Shown here: one piece after another, positions 1 through 4,993 of the stretch | Numbering within the stretch: the stretch's first letter is position 1 | Layout of the letters: each line of letters opens with the position of its first letter | The notes under the pieces: generated by a model | What the model saw: only the letters and a program-made list of their open reading frames with translations | Databases searched by the model: none | Told to the model about the DNA's origin: nothing | Made by a program: the position numbers and the translations under genes | NCBI GenBank assembly: GCA_029974875.1 | Contig: JARKQP010000521.1 | Coordinates: 1-13,572 of the forward strand | DNA length: 13,572 nt | Direction: 5' to 3' | Origin: Mobilitalea sp. | Lineage (GTDB): Bacteria > Bacillota_A > Clostridia > Lachnospirales > Lachnospiraceae

Positions 1-1652
1 ACCGGAACAAAGATATCCTCATCCGAATCAATGGATAGCTCCTCAAAATAAAAGAGCGTCTCCCCGGTCCTTTCCATCGCTGCCGTAAGCTTCTCTTTCG
101 TCATGGGCTGCTTAATTGCCGGCTGAACCTCATTATGGTAAACCGTAACCTCGGCGCCTTCACACTGAGAAGCCAGCTCTTTGCGGCCTGAGGGTAACTC
201 TCCACATTGTGAAGATAACCCGCCGCATTGTGACGATAACCTTCCGTATTGTGACGATAACCCTCCACATTGTGAGGCCAGCCCTCCGCATCGTAGGGTC
301 AGGGATAGTCTTTCACATGTGCGGGCCACAAAAGTGCCAGTCATACCTCTCTGGACATCCTTTTCAATATACTTTCTGGAAAGCTCCTCCAGTAAAGCAT
401 TATTTTTGGTACGGTAGACCTGTGCTCCTTTTTTAATTTGGATCGGGGCGGCCTTCAGCTGTCCATGCTTTGGTGCTTTCTTCTCCTCTGCAGCCGGATT
501 TGGCCTCTTCCCCACATTGGTTCTCAGGACTTCCCCTACCTCATGGGGCTCCTTAACCGTGAATTCATAAGCAGCCTCATGGTCATTACGGATTTCCAGA
601 ATATCCTGGGCATTCAACTTCTCCTTCAATATAATCCCTACCTGACTGCCCTGTATCTCCTTCACTTCACCCACGAATACCCCGCTATGGTTTGGACGCT
701 GCAGGGACATCATGGATTTCCCGTGGTACATTTTGGCATATCCTTCCGAAAAACCACCCCTGTTATAGATATCCTGGAGCAGGAGCATGTCCTCACGGAA
801 CTCCCCGCCTGATACCAGCTTATCATAAGCCGCTTTTCCCTGATCCAAATAAAAGTCAACATATTTCCGGTAAAGCTTTGCCGTTGCCGCCGAATATTCC
901 GGGCGCTTCATCCTTCCCTCAATCTTAAAGGAATCAATGCCCGCCTCCACCAGCTCCGGAATAATTGCCAGAGTATTGATATCCTTCGGGCTGAACAGAT
1001 ATTTCTGCTGCTCCCCGGACAATCTGCCATAGTCGTCCCAAAGCTGGTACGGCATACGGCAGGGCTGGGCACAGCGTCCACGGTTCCCGCTGCGCCCTCC
1101 AATCATGCTGCTCATCAGGCATTGCCCGGAATAACAATAGCACAGGGCTCCATGAACAAAGGTCTCTATCTCGAAGCCGGTGTTTTCACGGATGCTTCTG
1201 ATCTCCCCTAAATTCAATTCCCTTGAGGTGACTATCCTGGTAACCCCGTAGTCCTTCAGGAGATTTGCCCCTTCCGCCATGGTCAGGGTCATCTGTGTAC
1301 TTGCGTGGATCGGAAGCCCGGGAAACTGCTCATGAATAAAATGCAATACCCCCACATCCTGGACAATGACTGCATCCAACCCTTGTAAATAGTATTTTTC
1401 CAGATAGTGATAGAGCTGCTTTGCATGCTCCTTTTCCTTTAACAGGGTATTTACCGTAAGATACAGCCTCTTACCCCTGATATGCGCTTCATCGATTGCA
1501 CCTAACAAGGTTGCCTCATCCAGATTGTTGGCATACGCTCTGGCACCAAAGCTGCCGCCGCCAATATATACCGCATCACAGCCGGCATTCATGGCCGCCC
1601 TCATTCCTTCATAGGAGCCGGCCGGAGCCAAAATTTCTATCTGTCTTTTCAT
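1..1652 (-). CDS. Peptidase U32 family protein, RlhA-like type (C-terminus outside window)
   Basis: About 550 residues are visible; the reading frame is open to position 1, so the C-terminus is missing. The protein begins MKRQIEILAPAGSYEGM, the usual U32 N-terminus. Residues about 163-181 (ETFVHGALCYCYSGQCLMSS) match the U32 signature exactly. Further on come KIEGRMK and the LQDIYNRGGFSEGY/RPNHSG segment typical of the longer U32 proteins carrying a collagenase-like middle region. Members of this class are annotated as peptidases, but E. coli RlhA and TrhP act in hydroxylation of 23S rRNA and tRNA, so an RNA-modification role is a fair inference. The ATG at 1652 follows GAGG by 6 bases. It lies downstream of zapA, a common clostridial order, but a terminator at about 1874-1912 suggests separate transcription. 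Odd feature: residues about 451-499 hold a run of seven heptads encoded by a 21-bp tandem repeat. Confidence 0.93.
   Translation of the reverse strand, partial: MKRQIEILAPAGSYEGMRAAMNAGCDAVYIGGGSFGARAYANNLDEATLLGAIDEAHIRGKRLYLTVNTLLKEKEHAKQLYHYLEKYYLQGLDAVIVQDVGVLHFIHEQFPGLPIHASTQMTLTMAEGANLLKDYGVTRIVTSRELNLGEIRSIRENTGFEIETFVHGALCYCYSGQCLMSSMIGGRSGNRGRCAQPCRMPYQLWDDYGRLSGEQQKYLFSPKDINTLAIIPELVEAGIDSFKIEGRMKRPEYSAATAKLYRKYVDFYLDQGKAAYDKLVSGGEFREDMLLLQDIYNRGGFSEGYAKMYHGKSMMSLQRPNHSGVFVGEVKEIQGSQVGIILKEKLNAQDILEIRNDHEAAYEFTVKEPHEVGEVLRTNVGKRPNPAAEEKKAPKHGQLKAAPIQIKKGAQVYRTKNNALLEELSRKYIEKDVQRGMTGTFVARTCERLSLTLRCGGLASQCGGLSSQYGRLSSQCGGLSSQCGELPSGRKELASQCEGAEVTVYHNEVQPAIKQPMTKEKLTAAMERTGETLFYFEELSIDSDEDIFVP
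201..290 (-). repeat. 21-bp in-frame tandem repeat inside the U32 gene
   Basis: Read on the minus strand in the U32 frame, this stretch encodes CGGLASQ, CGGLSSQ, YGRLSSQ, CGGLSSQ and then CGEL (residues about 455-486). The DNA period is exactly 21 bp. On the plus strand each unit contains a variant of CATTGTGACGATAACC. Two more degenerate heptads follow (LPSGRKE, LASQCEG), and LTLRCGG precedes, giving about seven heptads at residues 451-499. The flanking LSLTL and AEVTVYHNEVQPAIKQP look like the normal family sequence. The repeat therefore seems to be an expansion within a loop or between beta strands. Confidence 0.9.
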
Positions 1653-1720
1653 CTTTTCCTCATTTCTGTTCCGCTTTTCCTACCTGCTTACAAAAAAATA
1701 TATCGTAGTTAAAAAATTAT

Positions 1721-1853
1721 CTCATAATCGGGGAATTGCCTTATAATCGGGAAACTTGCCTTATAATCGAGAAATCATTCCATAACGGGAACTCTCCTCA
1801 TAATCAGGGAATTATCCCATAATCGAAAAGCTCCTCATAATCGAAGAATTTCC
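1721..1853. repeat. Degenerate ~20-bp tandem array upstream of the U32 gene
   Basis: Seven head-to-tail imperfect copies of a unit close to CATAATCGGGGAATTGCC (plus strand) start near 1721, 1741, 1761, 1782, 1798, 1818 and 1835, with lengths 20, 20, 21, 16, 20, 17 and about 19. The invariant part is ATAATCG or ATAA(T)C. Lengths are not multiples of three and no open frame runs through, so the array is non-coding. It occupies the space where a promoter or leader of the U32 gene should be; I could not assign a convincing promoter in it. Confidence 0.85.
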
Positions 1854-1873
1854 CCGTTAGCCAGGCAATGCGG

Positions 1874-1912
1874 AAATAAAAAAGCTGCCCTGACTAAGGA
1901 TACCCACAGGGC
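1874..1912 (-). terminator. Rho-independent terminator downstream of zapA
   Basis: On the minus strand GCCCTG (1912-1907) pairs with CAGGGC (1892-1887) across a 14-base loop, followed after AGC by TTTTTTATTT (1883-1874). The stem is short but GC-rich and the T-tract is well placed. It would end transcripts from zapA (and any read-through from ruvAB) before the U32 gene. Confidence 0.7.
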
Positions 1913-1942
1913 TGACACACCCTGCCGTACCACTTATTCATG

Positions 1943-1972
1943 ACAAGTGAATTAGTGTCCTGATTCACTTGT
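1943..1972. repeat. Perfect 10-bp inverted repeat (hairpin)
   Basis: ACAAGTGAAT (1943-1952) and ATTCACTTGT (1963-1972) are perfect inverted copies separated by 10 bases (TAGTGTCCTG). No T-tract follows on either strand, so it is not a standard terminator. It lies between the terminator at 1874-1912 and the large inverted-repeat element, and may be an operator-like site, an mRNA 3' stabilising stem or a remnant of an element. Confidence 0.65.
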
Positions 1973-1999
1973 ATGGACAGCCTGCCTGATATACATTTA

Positions 2000-2193
2000 G
2001 GAATAGCTAAAATATAACTTCCGATAATCTTTTCCGAGGAACTTCACATACGTTCAAATATCAGTGAAGAACGCGGTTTTTGCGTTCTTCCAGTGTGAGA
2101 CCTAGAAGTTCTTAGTCCACGTATTTTGTGGACTTAGAATTTCTTCTCACACTTTCCTCGGAAAAGAATCGGAACTAATATTTTAACTATTCC
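2000..2193. repeat. 194-bp MITE-like element with long terminal inverted repeats and nested hairpins
   Basis: The arms 2000-2041 and 2154-2193 are inverted copies that differ at three positions and one 2-base bulge; both begin GGAATAG and run to CTTTTCCGAGGAA. Inside are a 9-bp hairpin (GAAGAACGC 2066-2074 with 2082-2090) and a longer one (GTGTGAGA 2093-2100 with 2145-2152, extended by a 17-bp arm 2104-2120 with 2128-2144 that has two non-Watson-Crick positions). CTTCAC (2042-2047) can alternatively pair with GTGAAG (2064-2069). TTA flanks both ends (1997-1999, 2194-2196), the right copy being the complement of the zapA TAA stop. No open frame fills it. It may be a non-autonomous mobile element or a structured RNA in the zapA 3' UTR. 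Confidence 0.85.
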
Positions 2194-2601
2194 TTATCGT
2201 CGAATATCGTTTCGTTCGGTTTCTAATCTGACCATCTTCCTCTGCGTTTCATAAAGCTCCTTTTTCAGCTCCTCCACTTCCTTCTGGGTAGAATCAAGCT
2301 TTTCCTGCGCAGCTACCAGTTCATGCTTCAAATCAAAAATCTCATTGCTCCTCTGCTCATTTTCCTTCTCAAGCTCTTGTAATCTGTCCTTCGTTTTATA
2401 ATGATCGTCTGCAATATTAATCTGCATCAAGATATTTTTCAAGTCAGAGTCCAGGAATTTATAAGCGTCCTTGTTGCGGAACTCCGTATGCTTTCCATTA
2501 ATGTAGGAAGCAATTTTATGCAAATACTCCTCACTTTCGTATCCGCTTAAGGTATATCTCTTGTTATTTATGATAACTTCAATATCGTGATACTTGTTCA
2601 T
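2194..2601 (-). CDS. zapA: Cell division protein ZapA
   Basis: A 135-residue protein. Residues about 5-65 (EVIINNKRYTLSGYESEEYL...INIADD) match the ZapA globular domain. Residues about 68-132 are a long charged coiled coil with leucine heptads (LQELEKENEQ...LKHELVAAQEKL...EVEELKKEL). ZapA binds FtsZ and bundles protofilaments at the division site; the coiled coil drives dimer and tetramer formation. I take the ATG at 2601 as the start: GGGAGG lies 7 bases upstream, whereas the in-frame TTG at 2607 nearly abuts it. The gene has its own promoter (2717-2745) and a leader of about 108 bases in which the ribosome binding site sits in a hairpin. It is downstream of ruvB and upstream of the U32 gene, a usual clostridial neighbourhood. 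The 194-bp inverted-repeat element starts directly after the stop codon. Confidence 0.9.
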   Translation of the reverse strand: MNKYHDIEVIINNKRYTLSGYESEEYLHKIASYINGKHTEFRNKDAYKFLDSDLKNILMQINIADDHYKTKDRLQELEKENEQRSNEIFDLKHELVAAQEKLDSTQKEVEELKKELYETQRKMVRLETERNDIRR

Positions 2602-2640
2602 AGACAATCCTCCCAGTACTTAGGAGGATTTGCCCCCTAA
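2602..2640 (-). promoter_or_regulatory. zapA leader with Shine-Dalgarno/anti-Shine-Dalgarno alternative pairing
   Basis: On the mRNA strand, element 1 is TTAGGGGG (2640-2633), element 2 is AATCCTCCTAA (2630-2620) and element 3 is GGAGGATT (2613-2606), which is the ribosome binding site of zapA. Element 2 pairs perfectly with element 3 (8 bp, 9-base loop), hiding the site. It can instead pair with element 1 (8 pairs with one G-U, 5-base loop), freeing it. The same layout and much of the same sequence recur before the zinc-ribbon gene at 4898-4936. A translational switch is an inference. Confidence 0.65.
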
Positions 2641-2716
2641 TGATCTATGGAATAGCAGGAATATAGCCTCATAAAAGACATGTATCCCTACCCCAAATCC
2701 ATGCTCTGACAAGACA

Positions 2717-2745
2717 ATTATAACTGATGTTATTTTTTCTGGCAA
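2717..2745 (-). promoter_or_regulatory. Sigma-A promoter of zapA
   Basis: On the minus strand the -35 box is TTGCCA (2745-2740) and the -10 box is TATAAT (2722-2717), separated by exactly 17 bases. Transcription would start near 2710, giving a leader of about 108 bases before the ATG at 2601. Confidence 0.8.
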
Positions 2746-2792
2746 GCTGTGATTGTAAATATATGCAGGACATAATGCGACGCCTTTTACCA

Positions 2793-2962
2793 GAAGCTAT
2801 AAGACTGCTTCGGACCATCTGTATCATAGGCCTGTAAGACAGCCTCGAACCACCTGTATTATAGACTTGCCGGTAAGACAGCTTCGGATCATCTTGCATC
2901 ACAAGCCTGCCGGTAAGACAGCTCCTGATTACCTTATATCACAAGCCGATATGCCGGTAAGC
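2793..2962. repeat. ~40-bp tandem repeat derived from the ruvB 3' end
   Basis: On the plus strand a block like GCCGGTAAGACAGCTTCGGA recurs with the TAAG(A/C)C core starting at 2800, 2835, 2874, 2914 and 2958, so the spacing is 35, 39, 40 and 44 bases. The last copy lies inside ruvB and encodes the final residues [10 protein letters not shown] plus the stop. The other four are successively degraded copies of the last codons and following 3' UTR. A chance 77-codon frame through the array (2902-2669, minus) repeats a Ser-Tyr-Arg motif and is best read as this duplicated tail, not a gene. Confidence 0.85.
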
Positions 2963-3925
2963 CAGATCCGATGCAACCCTTCCCCTTGGTGTCCGCAGGA
3001 TCAGGCCATTTTGTACAAGGTATGGTTCATACACCTCTTCCACGGTTCCCGGATCCTCACCGATGGTTGTGGCAATTGCATCCACTCCTACAGGACCCCC
3101 GCTAAACTTCTCTATCATAGTGACCAGGATGGCGCGGTCGATATTATCCAGTCCCAGCTTATCCACCTCCAATAAATCAAGGGCAAAGCCTGCAACCTCC
3201 TTCGTAATCCTGCCGTCATATTTTACCTGGGCAAAATCACGTACCCGCTTTAGCAGCCGGTTTGCAAGACGCGGCGTTCCTCTCGACCTTCGGGCCAGCT
3301 CTGTGGCGCCCTCCCCATCAATTTCTACCTGCAGAACCTCTGCTGACCGGAGGATGATTTCCTTAAGCTCTTCTACCGTATAAAATTCCAGTCTGTTTAC
3401 CACGCCAAAACGATCCCTAAGGGGCGGCGTCAGCATACCCGCCCTCGTCGTTGCACCGACTAAGGTAAACTTCGGCAGGTCGATACGGATGGATTTGGCG
3501 GTAGAACCCTTCCCGATGATAATGTCTATCACATAGTCCTCCATGGCCGGGTATAGCAATTCCTCTACCTGGCGGTTCAAACGGTGGATCTCGTCGACAA
3601 ACAGCACATCCCCTTCCTGGAGGTTATTCAGGATAGCCGCCATCTCTCCGGGCTTTTCAATGGCCGGACCCGAGGTAATTTTATTGCTTACACCCATTTC
3701 ATTCGCAATAATTCCTGCCAAAGTCGTCTTCCCCAGCCCCGGGGGGCCAAAAAATAATACATGGTCCAGGGACTCTTTTCTCTGCTTCGCTGCCTCTATA
3801 TAAACCTTTAGATTTTCCTTTACTTTTTCCTGACCGATATAATTAGATAATAATTGGGGTCTTAATGAACCCTCAATTTTTTTATCCTCTTCTGTAAAAT
3901 CGGTAGTGATAATACGCTTTGCCAT
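2939..3925 (-). CDS. ruvB: Holliday junction branch migration DNA helicase RuvB
   Basis: A 328-residue AAA+ ATPase, close to the usual RuvB length. Two RuvB hexameric rings flank RuvA on a Holliday junction and pump DNA through to drive branch migration. Visible motifs are Walker A GPPGLGKT (60-67), Walker B VLFVDEIH (107-114), sensor 1 GATTR (157-161), the arginine-finger region LRDRFG (169-174) and the C-terminal winged helix with [12 protein letters not shown] (274-285) and RTPRGRVA (311-318). The N-terminus carries the family-typical [12 protein letters not shown]. The ATG at 3925 is preceded by GGAGAG at good spacing. It follows ruvA after about 80 bases and is probably co-transcribed with it. 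Its last codons are the source of a degenerate tandem repeat running 3' of the gene. Confidence 0.97.
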   Translation of the reverse strand: MAKRIITTDFTEEDKKIEGSLRPQLLSNYIGQEKVKENLKVYIEAAKQRKESLDHVLFFGPPGLGKTTLAGIIANEMGVSNKITSGPAIEKPGEMAAILNNLQEGDVLFVDEIHRLNRQVEELLYPAMEDYVIDIIIGKGSTAKSIRIDLPKFTLVGATTRAGMLTPPLRDRFGVVNRLEFYTVEELKEIILRSAEVLQVEIDGEGATELARRSRGTPRLANRLLKRVRDFAQVKYDGRITKEVAGFALDLLEVDKLGLDNIDRAILVTMIEKFSGGPVGVDAIATTIGEDPGTVEEVYEPYLVQNGLILRTPRGRVASDLAYRHIGL

Positions 3926-4006
3926 AGTATCTCTCCATTGTATTTTTCTTACCCCAGTATCACGTCCCCTAAATATGTATGGCTGTTAAAAAACGTTATA
4001 CCCGTA

Positions 4007-4612
4007 TTACACCCTCTTCAGGCACATTTTCAAGATCTCCTCAGAGGTCATATCTTCCCTTATTTCCACCTGATTCACAATCTTAAGTGCTTCAGAAGCG
4101 GAATATCCAAGAACCGTAAGGGCTTGGACAGCCTCTTCCCGTTTTCCGAAAACTCCCGAGCCTGACAGCTGCTCTTCCTGATTAATCAAGCGCTGTTCAA
4201 AGGCTGTCTCCAGCTTAAACTTATCCTTCAATTCAAGGATCAGCTTCCCCGCCGTTTTATTCCCGATTCCCGGAGCCTTTGCTATTAGCTTCACATCCTC
4301 CGCAAGGACTGCAAACCGGATATCATCCGCTGAAATCGCAGACAGGATACCCAAAGCCCCCTTAGGGCCAATACCATTTACCGTAATCAGCAGCTTAAAC
4401 ATCTCAAGATCGTCCTTGGTCAAAAAGCCGAAGAGTCCAATGGCATCCTCCCTTACATGGAGGTAGGTATACACCTTGATACTGCTGCCCCTGGAAGGCA
4501 ATTTCATAATAGAGGAGGCCGGCAGATAAACCTCATACCCAATACTCCCCACCTCTACAACCACATAACTTTCCTTAACTTCCGCTAATTCACCTTTCAG
4601 ATAACTAATCAT
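4007..4612 (-). CDS. ruvA: Holliday junction branch migration complex subunit RuvA
   Basis: A 201-residue protein with the three-domain RuvA plan. An OB-fold domain spans residues 1 to about 63 (MISYLKGEL...[14 protein letters not shown]). Two helix-hairpin-helix DNA-binding motifs follow: VNGIGPKGA (78-86) and [12 protein letters not shown] (113-124). After a linker, the small C-terminal domain at about 157-201 ([19 protein letters not shown]) contacts and regulates RuvB. RuvA tetramers hold the four-way junction in a square-planar form. AGAGGTG lies just before the ATG at 4612. The zinc-ribbon gene ends 33 bases upstream and ruvB starts about 80 bases downstream, so one transcript is likely. 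Confidence 0.97.
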   Translation of the reverse strand: MISYLKGELAEVKESYVVVEVGSIGYEVYLPASSIMKLPSRGSSIKVYTYLHVREDAIGLFGFLTKDDLEMFKLLITVNGIGPKGALGILSAISADDIRFAVLAEDVKLIAKAPGIGNKTAGKLILELKDKFKLETAFEQRLINQEEQLSGSGVFGKREEAVQALTVLGYSASEALKIVNQVEIREDMTSEEILKMCLKRV

Positions 4613-4645
4613 TGTGCACCTCTATATTCATATTAAGCTTTTGTG

Positions 4646-4897
4646 TTAGTCGGGCAGCCTCTCAAAGCTCCCCCTTGAAATATTCAGCCGCCCCTCCTTC
4701 AGGTAATTCAACACCTCAAAGGCCGTAATCCCTAAGGCTTCCGAAATCTGCAATGCATTGCTGTTCGGATACTCCTTCAGGTATGCTTCGATATCGTCAA
4801 ACTGGTCAGCATCAATTTGCTTGCACTCCTCACAGGTATAGGTTTTAAACCTGGAGCGGAATACCTTCTGGCAATGCCGGCACACATTGGTATGCAT
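4646..4897 (-). CDS. Small zinc-ribbon/HTH protein, YvyF (flagellar operon protein)-like
   Basis: An 83-residue protein. Residues 6-25 hold two Cys pairs, CRHC and CEEC, forming a likely zinc ribbon. Residues about 32-75 (DIEAYLKEYPNSNALQISEALGITAFEVLNYLKEGRLNI) look like a small helix-turn-helix. This architecture resembles the YvyF/TIGR03826 family of flagellar-operon proteins, but here the gene sits with ruvA-ruvB and no flagellar gene is in view, so a flagellar role is unsupported; a regulator or nucleic-acid-binding adaptor is equally possible. The ATG at 4897 is chosen because GGAGG lies 7 bases upstream; the in-frame TTG at 4903 nearly touches it. The leader shares a Shine-Dalgarno-sequestering architecture with zapA. 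Confidence 0.75.
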   Translation of the reverse strand: MHTNVCRHCQKVFRSRFKTYTCEECKQIDADQFDDIEAYLKEYPNSNALQISEALGITAFEVLNYLKEGRLNISRGSFERLPD

Positions 4898-4936
4898 AGC
4901 CAATCCTCCTTTCCAAAGGAGGATTTACCTCCTTTT
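4898..4936 (-). promoter_or_regulatory. Leader of the zinc-ribbon gene with alternative SD/anti-SD pairing
   Basis: On the mRNA strand, element 1 is AAAAGGAGG (4936-4928), element 2 is AATCCTCCTTT (4925-4915) and element 3 is AAAGGAGGATT (4912-4902), which contains the true ribosome binding site. Element 2 is perfectly complementary to element 3 over 11 bases (2 bases between them, so about 9 pairs are practicable). It is also complementary over 8 bases to element 1 with a 5-base loop. Element 1 is itself a good ribosome binding site without a start codon. The segment GGAGGATTGGCTATG differs at one base from that before zapA. Confidence 0.7.
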
Positions 4937-4941
4937 CCATA

Positions 4942-4983
4942 CTTCCCGGCATGCCGCTTTAGCGGCACAAACAATCAGGGAAG
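4942..4983. repeat. Nested stem-loop between the Cls fusion gene and the zinc-ribbon gene
   Basis: An outer stem CTTCCC (4942-4947) with GGGAAG (4978-4983) encloses a 7-bp hairpin TGCCGCT-TT-AGCGGCA (4952-4967). No T-tract follows on the minus strand, so it is not an ordinary terminator. It lies just 5' of the alternative-pairing leader and could be an upstream part of the same regulatory RNA, or an intercistronic stability or processing element. Confidence 0.6.
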
Positions 4984-4993
4984 AACGCAGAAT

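Noticed and set aside
181..436. Two overlapping plus-strand frames with repeated His/Pro/Cys or Ile-Val-Thr motifs
   Set aside because: They are antisense readings of the 21-bp coding repeat in the U32 gene, whose own frame matches a known family; periodic composition comes from the repeat.
1721..1853. Possible CRISPR array
   Set aside because: Units are contiguous and imperfect, with no unique spacers between conserved repeats and no cas genes in the window; it is a simple tandem array.
2601..2607. TTG start for zapA six bases upstream of the ATG (and the equivalent TTG at 4903)
   Set aside because: The TTG almost touches the ribosome binding site, while the ATG is 7 bases from it. Both genes show the same layout, supporting the ATG.
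2669..2902. 77-codon minus-strand frame with repeated Ser-Tyr-Arg motifs between ruvB and zapA
   Set aside because: It runs through degraded copies of the ruvB tail and across the zapA promoter, has no good ribosome binding site and matches no family.
4978..4990. GAAGAACGC shared between the 4980 region and the 194-bp element
   Set aside because: A 9-base match without the inverted partner or other element sequence is too short to indicate a second copy.
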